Shown piece after piece: positions 26,308 through 37,755 of a stretch of 64,000 nucleotides of DNA; position 1 is the first letter of the stretch; each line of letters begins with the position of its first letter. A program made the translations under genes and the position numbers. The notes beneath the pieces are model-generated. The model searched no databases. It saw nothing but the letters and a program-made list of their open reading frames with translations, and had not been told where the DNA came from. The stretch is from Sinohyriopsis cumingii. Taxonomy: Eukaryota > Mollusca > Bivalvia > Unionida > Unionidae. Location: NCBI GenBank assembly GCA_028554795.2, contig JAPYKE020000525.1, positions 117,741-181,740 on the forward strand. Direction: 5' to 3'.

Positions 26308-26959
26308 GGTGGCGCTCACCAGATAATATGTACTTTGGATAGAGTTACGTATGTAAGGTGAAGTAGTTCACATTTAAAACATGCACAGTGGAGAGAATGT
26401 TTGCATACCTCTATGTTACATTAATGTAATGTGGATGATATTTCTTTGGATATTGTACTTTTGGAAATTTTACATGATTTAAGCACACTGCTAACTAAAA
26501 TGACTGCTCCCTTGTGTTAAAAAATCAGTCTGAATTAGTCTAAAGTACACTATACATAGCAGCTATTTAAATAGGGAAAATGTATTTTGCCAGACTAGAC
26601 AATACCAGCTTCTGAAAGTGCAATGAATGACTTACCAAATATATAAAATGTAAAAAAAAGTTATCGGCTCTTTTTTATACAATTTACCTCTGAAGTTCAG
26701 GAAGTGAAAATGACCAAGTAGAGCTAGCACTTTTTTGAAAGGTGCACATTTGAAGTAAGGCCAAGCTGTATACTCTATAACCCATAGTACACCCATGAAT
26801 CATACACCAAAATAAAGGGAATTAAAGGCTCTTTGCATTATACCCAAGATATACAAGGTCTTTTTTAAATAGCTAGTATAACCAGTGAGGAAAGCCGGGG
26901 ACATTCTTTTTCTTTAAAATCCTAACCCTATGCAAAATGCGAAACTGTATAGCGCCACC
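26308..26959. mobile_element. MITE-like element, copy 1 (652 bp)
   Basis: This is the only kind of sequence in the window that is not satellite. It begins GGTGGCGCT and ends AGCGCCACC, a perfect 9-bp terminal inverted repeat. After a 3-base gap CAG also matches, giving 12 of 15 paired terminal positions. ATT lies directly on both sides (26305-26307 and 26960-26962). Deleting the element with one ATT leaves a satellite junction of normal 30-bp phase, as expected for a target-site duplication. The interior is A+T-rich with no coding potential; it holds a 14-bp palindrome TTACATTAATGTAA (26416-26429), an AATAAA (26811-26816) and a short CCTAACCCTA (26921-26930). No transposase is present, so it would depend on one encoded elsewhere. 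A 3-bp target duplication is known for PIF/Harbinger elements, but those usually use TWA rather than ATT, so I do not assign a superfamily. Confidence 0.8.
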
Positions 26960-27589
26960 ATTTCTGTCATTGATAATGCATCCAACTTTATTGTTGGCAT
27001 TGATAATGCATCCAAGTTTATTGTTGTCATTCCTAATACATCCAAGTTTATTGTTGTCATTGCTAATACATCCATGTTTATTGTTGTCATTGATCATGCA
27101 TCCAATTTATTGTTGTCATTGTTAATGAATCCAAGCTTATTGTTCTCATTGTTAATGCATCCAAGTTTATTGCTGTCATTGCTAATACATCCATGTTTAT
27201 TGTTGTCATTGATAATGGATCCAAGTTTATTGTTGTCATTGTTAATACATCCAAGTGTATTGTCGTCATTGGTAATGCATCCATGTTTATTGTTGTCATT
27301 GCTAACACATCCATGTTTATTGTTGGCATTGATAATGCATCCAAGTTTATTGTTGTCATTCATAATACATCGAAGTTTATTGTTGTCATTGATAATGCAT
27401 CCATGTTTATTGTTGTCATTGCTAAATCATCCAAGTTAATTGTTGTCATTGCTAATACATCCACGTTTACTGCTCTCATTGCTAATACATCCAAGTTTAT
27501 TGTTGTCATTGCTAATACATCCAAGTTTATTGTTGTCATTGCTGATACATCCAAGTTTATTGTTATCATTGATAATGCATCCAAGTTTA

Positions 27590-29300
27590 TTGTCATTGAT
27601 AATGCATCCAAGTTTATTGATGTCATTGATAATGCATCCAAGTTTATTGTTGTCATTGTTAAGGCATCCAAGTTTATTGTTGTCATTATTAATACATCCA
27701 TGTTTATTGTTGTCATTTGTAATACATCCAAGTTTATTGATGTCATTGCTAATGCATCCAAGTTTATTGCTGGCATTTCTAATGCATCCAAGTTTATTGT
27801 TATCATTGCTATTACATCCAAGTTTATTGTTGTCATTGCTAATGCATCAAAGTATATTGTTGTCATTGCTAATATATCCAGGTTTATTGTTGTCATTGCT
27901 GATACATCCATGTTTATTGTTGTTGTCATTGCTAATACAACCAAGTTTATTGTTGTCATTGCTAATACATCGAAGTTTATTGTTGTCATTGCTAATACAT
28001 CCAAGTTTATTGTTGTCATTGCTAATACATCCATGTTTATTGTTGTGATTGCTAATACATTCAAGTTTATTTTTGTGATTGCTAATACATTCATGTTTAT
28101 TGTTGTCATTGCTAATACATCCAAGTTTATTGTTGTCATTGCTAATGCATCCATGTTTATTGTTGGCATTTCTAATACATCCAAGTTCATTGTTTTCATT
28201 GATAATGGATCCAAGCCTATTGTTGTCATTGCTAATACATTGAAGTTTATTGTTGTCATTGCTAATACATCCATGTTTATTGTTTTCATTGCTAATACAT
28301 TCAAGTTTATTGTTGTCATTGATAATGCATCCATGTTTATTGCTGTGATTGCTAATACATCCATGTTTATTGTTTTCATTGCTAATGTATCAAGGTTTAT
28401 TGTTATGTCTAATACATCTAAGTTTCTTGTTGTGATTGGTAATGCATCGAATTTTATTGTTGTGATTGCTAATACATCCATGTTTATTGCTGTCATTGCT
28501 AATACTTCCAAGTTTATTGTTGGCATTGCTAATGCATCCATGTTTATTGTTGTCATTTCTAATACATCCAAGTTTATTGTTGTCATTGATAATGCATCCA
28601 AGGCAATTGTTGTCATTGCTAAATCATCCAAGTTTATTGTTGTCATTGCTAATACATCCACGTTTACTGTTCTCATTGCTAATACATCCAAGTTTATTGT
28701 TGTCATTGATAATACATCCATTTTTATTGTTGTCATTGCTAATACATCCAAGTTTATTGTTGTGATTTCTAATACATCCATGTTTATTGTTGTGATTGCT
28801 AATACATCCAAGTTTATTGTTATCATTGCTAATACATCCAAGTTTATTGTTGTCATTGCTAATACATCCAAGTTTATTGTTGTCATTGATAATGCATCCT
28901 AGCCTATTGTTGTCATTGCTAATACATTCAAGTTTATTGTTGTCATTGCTAATACATTCAAGTTTATTGTTGTCATTGCTAATACATTCAAGTTTATTGT
29001 TGTCATTGCTAATACATCCAAGTTTATTGTTATCATTGCTAATACATCCACGTTTATTGTTGTCATTGCAAATACATCCAAGTTTATTGTTGTCATTGAT
29101 AATGCATCCTAGCCTATTGTTGTCATTGCTAATACATTCAAGTTTATTGTTGTCATTGCTAATACATTCAAGTTTATTGTTGTCATTGCTAATACATCCA
29201 AGTTTATTTTTGTCATTGCTAATACATGCATGTTTATTGCTGTCATTGCTAATACATTCAAGTTTATTGTTTTCATTGCTAATACATCCACATTTTTTTG
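27590..29300 (+). repeat. 1,711-bp tandem duplication in C unit 1, first copy
   Basis: The block starts in a shortened 27-bp monomer (TTTATTGTCATTGAT) and ends after a run of seven T (29293-29299). It recurs 1,711 bases later. All other C units have this block once (33812-35522 in unit 2). Small differences from the second copy include TCGAAG near 27970 and GCAAATACA near 29068, so the duplication is recent but not brand new. Confidence 0.92.
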
Positions 29301-31011
29301 TTGTCATTGATAATGCATCCAAGTTTATTGATGTCATTGATAATGCATCCAAGTTTATTGTTGTCATTGTTAAGGCATCCAAGTTTATTGTTGTCATTAT
29401 TAATACATCCATGTTTATTGTTGTCATTTGTAATACATCCAAGTTTATTGATGTCATTGCTAATGCATCCAAGTTTATTGCTGGCATTTCTAATGCATCC
29501 AAGTTTATTGTTATCATTGCTATTACATCCAAGTTTATTGTTGTCATTGCTAATGCATCAAAGTATATTGTTGTCATTGCTAATATATCCAGGTTTATTG
29601 TTGTCATTGCTGATACATCCATGTTTATTGTTGTTGTCATTGCTAATACAACCAAGTTTATTGTTGTCATTGCTAATACATCCAAGTTTATTGTTGTCAT
29701 TGCTAATACATCCAAGTTTATTGTTGTCATTGCTAATACATCCATGTTTATTGTTGTGATTGCTAATACATTCAAGTTTATTTTTGTGATTGCTAATACA
29801 TTCATGTTTATTGTTGTCATTGCTAATACATCCAAGTTTATTGTTGTCATTGCTAATGCATCCATGTTTATTGTTGGCATTTCTAATACATCCAAGTTCA
29901 TTGTTTTCATTGATAATGGATCCAAGCCTATTGTTGTCATTGCTAATACATTGAAGTTTATTGTTGTCATTGCTAATACATCCATGTTTATTGTTTTCAT
30001 TGCTAATACATTCAAGTTTATTGTTGTCATTGATAATGCATCCATGTTTATTGCTGTGATTGCTAATACATCCATGTTTATTGTTTTCATTGCTAATGTA
30101 TCAAGGTTTATTGTTATGTCTAATACATCTAAGTTTCTTGTTGTGATTGGTAATGCATCGAATTTTATTGTTGTGATTGCTAATACATCCATGTTTATTG
30201 CTGTCATTGCTAATACTTCCAAGTTTATTGTTGGCATTGCTAATGCATCCATGTTTATTGTTGTCATTTCTAATACATCCAAGTTTATTGTTGTCATTGA
30301 TAATGCATCCAAGGCAATTGTTGTCATTGCTAAATCATCCAAGTTTATTGTTGTCATTGCTAATACATCCACGTTTACTGTTCTCATTGCTAATACATCC
30401 AAGTTTATTGTTGTCATTGATAATACATCCATTTTTATTGTTGTCATTGCTAATACATCCAAGTTTATTGTTGTGATTTCTAATACATCCATGTTTATTG
30501 TTGTGATTGCTAATACATCCAAGTTTATTGTTATCATTGCTAATACATCCAAGTTTATTGTTGTCATTGCTAATACATCCAAGTTTATTGTTGTCATTGA
30601 TAATGCATCCTAGCCTATTGTTGTCATTGCTAATACATTCAAGTTTATTGTTGTCATTGCTAATACATTCAAGTTTATTGTTGTCATTGCTAATACATTC
30701 AAGTTTATTGTTGTCATTGCTAATACATCCAAGTTTATTGTTATCATTGCTAATACATCCACGTTTATTGTTGTCATTGCTAATACATCCAAGTTTATTG
30801 TTGTCATTGATAATGCATCCTAGCCTATTGTTGTCATTGCTAATACATTCAAGTTTATTGTTGTCATTGCTAATACATTCAAGTTTATTGTTGTCATTGC
30901 TAATACATCCAAGTTTATTTTTGTCATTGCTAATACATGCATGTTTATTGCTGTCATTGCTAATACATTCAAGTTTATTGTTTTCATTGCTAATACATCC
31001 ACATTTTTTTG
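29301..31011 (+). repeat. 1,711-bp tandem duplication in C unit 1, second copy
   Basis: This is the direct repeat of 27590-29300. The first junction (29300/29301) joins the T-run directly to TTGTCATTGATAATGC, a join absent from other units. The far end (31011) leads into the same sequence that follows the single copy in units 2-8. The period is not a multiple of 30, so the breakpoints lie at different phases of the monomer. Confidence 0.92.
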
Positions 31012-31097
31012 TTGTCATTGATAATGCATCCATGTTTATTGCTGTGATTGCTAATACATCCATGTTTATTGTTTTCATTGCTAATGTATCAAGGTTT

Positions 31098-31139
31098 ATT
31101 GTTATGATTGCTAATCTAATTGTTATGATTGCTAATCTA
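31098..31139 (+). repeat. 21-bp tandem pair inside C unit 1
   Basis: Two adjacent copies of a 21-base string beginning ATTGTTATG and ending GCTAATCTA replace normal monomers. The pair recurs in each later C unit (near 35,609 in unit 2) and marks a fixed irregular point of the C unit. Confidence 0.9.
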
Positions 31140-32529
31140 ATACATCCAAGTTTGTTGTTGTGATTGCTAATGCATCGAAGTTTATTGTTGTCATTGCTAA
31201 TACATCCAGGTTTATTGATGTGATTGCTAATGCATCCAAGTTTATTGTTGCCATTGTTAATTGATCCAGGTTTATTGTTGTCATTGCTAATACATCCAAG
31301 TTTATTGTTGTCATTGCTAATATATCCAAGTTTATTGCTGTCATTGCTAATACATCCAAGTTTATTGTTGTCATTGCTAATCCATCTATGTTTATTGTTG
31401 TCATTGTTAATGCATCCAAGTTTATTGTATTCATTGATAATGCATCCAAGGCTGTTGTTGTCATTGCTAATACATCCAAGTTTATTGTTGTCATTGCTAA
31501 TACATCCATGTTTATTGTTGTGATTGCTAACACATCCATGTTTATTGTTGTCATTTCTAATATGTTTATTGTTGTCATTTCTAATACATCCAAGTTTATT
31601 GTTGTCATTGCTAATACATCCAAGTGTATTGTTGTCATTGCTAATGCATCCAAGGCTGTTGTTGTCATTACTAATACATCCAAGTGTATTGTTGTCATTG
31701 ATAACACATCCAAGTTTATTGTTGTCATTGCTAATACATCCATGTTTATTGTTGTGATTGCTAATACATCCATGTTTATTGTTGTCATTTCTAATATGTT
31801 CATTGTTGTCATTTCTAATACATCCATGTTTATTGTTTTCATTGCTAATTTATCAAAGTTTATTTTTATGATTGCTAATCCAATACATCCAAGTTTGTTG
31901 TTCTGATTGCTAATGCATCCAGGTTTATTGTTGTCATTGCTAATACATCCAAGTTTATTGTTGTGATTGCTAATACATCCAAGTTTATTGATGGGATTGC
32001 TAATGCATCCAAGTTTATTGTTGTCATTGTTAAAAAATCCAAATTTATTGTTGTCATTGCTAATACATCCAAGTTTATCGTTGTCGTTGCTAATACATCC
32101 AAGATTATTGTTGTCATTGCTAATGCATCAAAGTTTATTGTTGTCATTGCTGATACATCCAAATGTATTGTTGTCATTGCTAATGCATCCATGTTTATTG
32201 GTGTCATTACTAATACATCCAAGTTTATTGTTTTCATTGCTAATGCATCCATATTTATTGTTCTCATTGCTAATACATCCATGTTTATTGTTGTGATTGA
32301 TAATACATTCATATTTATTGTTCTCATTGCTAATACATCCATGTTTATTGTTGTCATTGTTGATACATCCAAGTTTATTGTTGTCATTGCTAATACATTC
32401 ATGTTTACTGTTGTCATTGCTAATACATCCAAGTTTATTGTTGTCATTGATAACGCATCCAAGTTTATTGTTTTCGTTGCTAATTCATCCATGTTTATTG
32501 TTGTCATTGATAATTCATCCAACCTTATT

Positions 32530-33181
32530 GGTGGCGCTCACCAGATAATATGTACTTTGGATAGAGTTACGTATGTAAGGTGAAGTAGTTCACATTTAAA
32601 ACATGCACAGTGGAGAGAATGTTTGCATACCTCTATGTTACATTAATGTAATGTGGATGATATTTCTTTGGATATTGTACTTTTGGAAATTTTACATGAT
32701 TTAAGCACACTGCTAACTAAAATGACTGCTCCCTTGTGTTAAAAAATCAGTCTGAATTAGTCTAAAGTACACTATACATAGCAGCTATTTAAATAGGGAA
32801 AATGTATTTTGCCAGACTAGACAATACCAGCTTCTGAAAGTGCAATGAATGACTTACCAAATATATAAAATGTAAAAAAAAGTTATCGGCTCTTTTTTAT
32901 ACAATTTACCTCTGAAGTTCAGGAAGTGAAAATGATCAAGTAGAGCTAGCACTTTTTTGAAAGGTGCACATTTGAAGTAAGGCCAAGCTGTATACTCTAT
33001 AACCCATAGTACACCCATGAATCATACACCAAAATAAAGGGAATTAAAGGCTCTTTGCATTATACCCAAGATATACAAGGTCTTTTTTAAATAGCTAGTA
33101 TAACCAGTGAGGAAAGCCGGGGACATTCTTTTTCTTTAAAATCCTAACCCTATGCAAAATGCGAAACTGTATAGCGCCACC
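32530..33181. mobile_element. MITE-like element, copy 2
   Basis: Same 652-bp segment, termini and ATT flanks, 6,222 bases after copy 1. The one difference noticed from the other copies is T at 32936 (AATGATCAAG for AATGACCAAG). It arose by amplification of the C unit, not by a new insertion, because the satellite on both sides is the same as in every other copy. Confidence 0.8.
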
Positions 33182-36100
33182 ATTTCTGTCATTGATAATG
33201 CATCCAACTTTATTGTTGGCATTGATAATGCATCCAAGTTTATTGTTGTCATTCCTAATACATCCAAGTTTATTGTTGTCATTGCTAATACATCCATGTT
33301 TATTGTTGTCATTGATCATGCATCCAATTTATTGTTGTCATTGTTAATGAATCCAAGCTTATTGTTCTCATTGTTAATGCATCCAAGTTTATTGCTGTCA
33401 TTGCTAATACATCCATGTTTATTGTTGTCATTGATAATGGATCCAAGTTTATTGTTGTCATTGTTAATACATCCAAGTGTATTGTCGTCATTGGTAATGC
33501 ATCCATGTTTATTGTTGTCATTGCTAACACATCCATGTTTATTGTTGGCATTGATAATGCATCCAAGTTTATTGTTGTCATTCATAATACATCGAAGTTT
33601 ATTGTTGTCATTGATAATGCATCCATGTTTATTGTTGTCATTGCTAAATCATCCAAGTTAATTGTTGTCATTGCTAATACATCCACGTTTACTGCTCTCA
33701 TTGCTAATACATCCAAGTTTATTGTTGTCATTGCTAATACATCCAAGTTTATTGTTGTCATTGCTGATACATCCAAGTTTATTGTTATCATTGATAATGC
33801 ATCCAAGTTTATTGTCATTGATAATGCATCCAAGTTTATTGATGTCATTGATAATGCATCCAAGTTTATTGTTGTCATTGTTAAGGCATCCAAGTTTATT
33901 GTTGTCATTATTAATACATCCATGTTTATTGTTGTCATTTGTAATACATCCAAGTTTATTGATGTCATTGCTAATGCATCCAAGTTTATTGCTGGCATTT
34001 CTAATGCATCCAAGTTTATTGTTATCATTGCTATTACATCCAAGTTTATTGTTGTCATTGCTAATGCATCAAAGTATATTGTTGTCATTGCTAATATATC
34101 CAGGTTTATTGTTGTCATTGCTGATACATCCATGTTTATTGTTGTTGTCATTGCTAATACAACCAAGTTTATTGTTGTCATTGCTAATACATCCAAGTTT
34201 ATTGTTGTCATTGCTAATACATCCAAGTTTATTGTTGTCATTGCTAATACATCCATGTTTATTGTTGTGATTGCTAATACATTCAAGTTTATTTTTGTGA
34301 TTGCTAATACATTCATGTTTATTGTTGTCATTGCTAATACATCCAAGTTTATTGTTGTCATTGCTAATGCATCCATGTTTATTGTTGGCATTTCTAATAC
34401 ATCCAAGTTCATTGTTTTCATTGATAATGGATCCAAGCCTATTGTTGTCATTGCTAATACATTGAAGTTTATTGTTGTCATTGCTAATACATCCATGTTT
34501 ATTGTTTTCATTGCTAATACATTCAAGTTTATTGTTGTCATTGATAATGCATCCATGTTTATTGCTGTGATTGCTAATACATCCATGTTTATTGTTTTCA
34601 TTGCTAATGTATCAAGGTTTATTGTTATGTCTAATACATCTAAGTTTCTTGTTGTGATTGGTAATGCATCGAATTTTATTGTTGTGATTGCTAATACATC
34701 CATGTTTATTGCTGTCATTGCTAATACTTCCAAGTTTATTGTTGGCATTGCTAATGCATCCATGTTTATTGTTGTCATTTCTAATACATCCAAGTTTATT
34801 GTTGTCATTGATAATGCATCCAAGGCAATTGTTGTCATTGCTAAATCATCCAAGTTTATTGTTGTCATTGCTAATACATCCACGTTTACTGTTCTCATTG
34901 CTAATACATCCAAGTTTATTGTTGTCATTGATAATACATCCATTTTTATTGTTGTCATTGCTAATACATCCAAGTTTATTGTTGTGATTTCTAATACATC
35001 CATGTTTATTGTTGTGATTGCTAATACATCCAAGTTTATTGTTATCATTGCTAATACATCCAAGTTTATTGTTGTCATTGCTAATACATCCAAGTTTATT
35101 GTTGTCATTGATAATGCATCCTAGCCTATTGTTGTCATTGCTAATACATTCAAGTTTATTGTTGTCATTGCTAATACATTCAAGTTTATTGTTGTCATTG
35201 CTAATACATTCAAGTTTATTGTTGTCATTGCTAATACATCCAAGTTTATTGTTATCATTGCTAATACATCCACGTTTATTGTTGTCATTGCTAATACATC
35301 CAAGTTTATTGTTGTCATTGATAATGCATCCTAGCCTATTGTTGTCATTGCTAATACATTCAAGTTTATTGTTGTCATTGCTAATACATTCAAGTTTATT
35401 GTTGTCATTGCTAATACATCCAAGTTTATTTTTGTCATTGCTAATACATGCATGTTTATTGCTGTCATTGCTAATACATTCAAGTTTATTGTTTTCATTG
35501 CTAATACATCCACATTTTTTTGTTGTCATTGATAATGCATCCATGTTTATTGCTGTGATTGCTAATACATCCATGTTTATTGTTTTCATTGCTAATGTAT
35601 CAAGGTTTATTGTTATGATTGCTAATCTAATTGTTATGATTGCTAATCTAATACATCCAAGTTTGTTGTTGTGATTGCTAATGCATCGAAGTTTATTGTT
35701 GTCATTGCTAATACATCCAGGTTTATTGATGTGATTGCTAATGCATCCAAGTTTATTGTTGCCATTGTTAATTGATCCAGGTTTATTGTTGTCATTGCTA
35801 ATACATCCAAGTTTATTGTTGTCATTGCTAATATATCCAAGTTTATTGCTGTCATTGCTAATACATCCAAGTTTATTGTTGTCATTGCTAATCCATCTAT
35901 GTTTATTGTTGTCATTGTTAATGCATCCAAGTTTATTGTATTCATTGATAATGCATCCAAGGCTGTTGTTGTCATTGCTAATACATCCAAGTTTATTGTT
36001 GTCATTGCTAATACATCCATGTTTATTGTTGTGATTGCTAACACATCCATGTTTATTGTTGTCATTTCTAATATGTTTATTGTTGTCATTTCTAATACAT

Positions 36101-37103
36101 CCAAGTTTATTGTTGTCATTGCTAATACATCCAAGTGTATTGTTGTCATTGCTAATGCATCCAAGGCTGTTGTTGTCATTACTAATACATCCAAGTGTAT
36201 TGTTGTCATTGATAACACATCCAAGTTTATTGTTGTCATTGCTAATACATCCATGTTTATTGTTGTGATTGCTAATACATCCATGTTTATTGTTGTCATT
36301 TCTAATATGTTCATTGTTGTCATTTCTAATACATCCAAGTTTATTGTTGTCATTGATAATGCATTAATAAAGTTTATTGCTGTGATTCTTAATACATCCA
36401 TGTTTATTGTTTTCATTGCTAATTTATCAAAGTTTATTTTTATGATTGCTAATCCAATACATCCAAGTTTGTTGTTCTGATTGCTAATGCATCCAGGTTT
36501 ATTGTTGTCATTGCTAATACATCCAAGTTTATTGTTGTGATTGCTAATACATCCAAGTTTATTGATGGGATTGCTAATGCATCCAAGTTTATTGTTGTCA
36601 TTGTTAAAAAATCCAAATTTATTGTTGTCATTGCTAATACATCCAAGTTTATCGTTGTCGTTGCTAATACATCCAAGATTATTGTTGTCATTGCTAATGC
36701 ATCAAAGTTTATTGTTGTCATTGCTGATACATCCAAATGTATTGTTGTCATTGCTAATGCATCCATGTTTATTGGTGTCATTACTAATACATCCAAGTTT
36801 ATTGTTTTCATTGCTAATGCATCCATATTTATTGTTCTCATTGCTAATACATCCATGTTTATTGTTGTGATTGATAATACATTCATATTTATTGTTCTCA
36901 TTGCTAATACATCCATGTTTATTGTTGTCATTGTTGATACATCCAAGTTTATTGTTGTCATTGCTAATACATTCATGTTTACTGTTGTCATTGCTAATAC
37001 ATGCAAGTTTATTGTTGTCATTGATAACGCATCCAAGTTTATTGTTTTCGTTGCTAATTCATCCATGTTTATTGTTGTCATTGATAATTCATCCAACCTT
37101 ATT
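32530..37103 (+). repeat. Higher-order repeat C, unit 2 (4,574 bp)
   Basis: This is the first standard-length unit. Private marks are T at 32936 inside the 652-bp segment (C in all other copies) and G at 37003 (ATGCAAG for ATCCAAG), the latter shared only with unit 6 (55299). Confidence 0.95.
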
Positions 37104-37755
37104 GGTGGCGCTCACCAGATAATATGTACTTTGGATAGAGTTACGTATGTAAGGTGAAGTAGTTCACATTTAAAACATGCACAGTGGAGAGAATGTTTGC
37201 ATACCTCTATGTTACATTAATGTAATGTGGATGATATTTCTTTGGATATTGTACTTTTGGAAATTTTACATGATTTAAGCACACTGCTAACTAAAATGAC
37301 TGCTCCCTTGTGTTAAAAAATCAGTCTGAATTAGTCTAAAGTACACTATACATAGCAGCTATTTAAATAGGGAAAATGTATTTTGCCAGACTAGACAATA
37401 CCAGCTTCTGAAAGTGCAATGAATGACTTACCAAATATATAAAATGTAAAAAAAAGTTATCGGCTCTTTTTTATACAATTTACCTCTGAAGTTCAGGAAG
37501 TGAAAATGACCAAGTAGAGCTAGCACTTTTTTGAAAGGTGCACATTTGAAGTAAGGCCAAGCTGTATACTCTATAACCCATAGTACACCCATGAATCATA
37601 CACCAAAATAAAGGGAATTAAAGGCTCTTTGCATTATACCCAAGATATACAAGGTCTTTTTTAAATAGCTAGTATAACCAGTGAGGAAAGCCGGGGACAT
37701 TCTTTTTCTTTAAAATCCTAACCCTATGCAAAATGCGAAACTGTATAGCGCCACC
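37104..37755. mobile_element. MITE-like element, copy 3
   Basis: Same segment and same insertion point within the monomer, 4,574 bases after copy 2. I noticed no private change. Confidence 0.8.

Larger units (their letters stand above)
26308..32529 (+). repeat. Higher-order repeat C, unit 1 (6,222 bp, enlarged)
   Basis: The unit runs from one 652-bp segment to the next. It is 1,648 bases longer than the standard 4,574-bp unit. Two events explain this exactly: a 1,711-bp tandem duplication (27590-29300 and 29301-31011) and the absence of 63 bases near 31,826 that other units have (36338-36400 in unit 2). The missing 63 bases are bounded by the repeated 11-mer TAATACATCCA, which suggests deletion between short direct repeats. 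Confidence 0.93.

Noticed and set aside
26811..26816. Polyadenylation signal AATAAA in the element
   Set aside because: A six-base A+T-rich match in A+T-rich DNA with no upstream gene. The reverse strand of the monomer also contains AATAAA in most copies, so it has no weight here.
26921..26930. Telomeric repeat (CCTAACCCTA)
   Set aside because: Only about one and a half units, inside the element and not in tandem; not evidence of a chromosome end.
26308..26959. Autonomous transposon or retroelement
   Set aside because: The segment is 652 bases, has no open frame of useful length, no long terminal repeats and no A-tail; only short inverted ends are seen.
26873..27439. Frames that cross the right end of the 652-bp element into the satellite (both strands)
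   Set aside because: The part inside the element is only about 30 codons with no recognisable motif; the rest is monomer translation.
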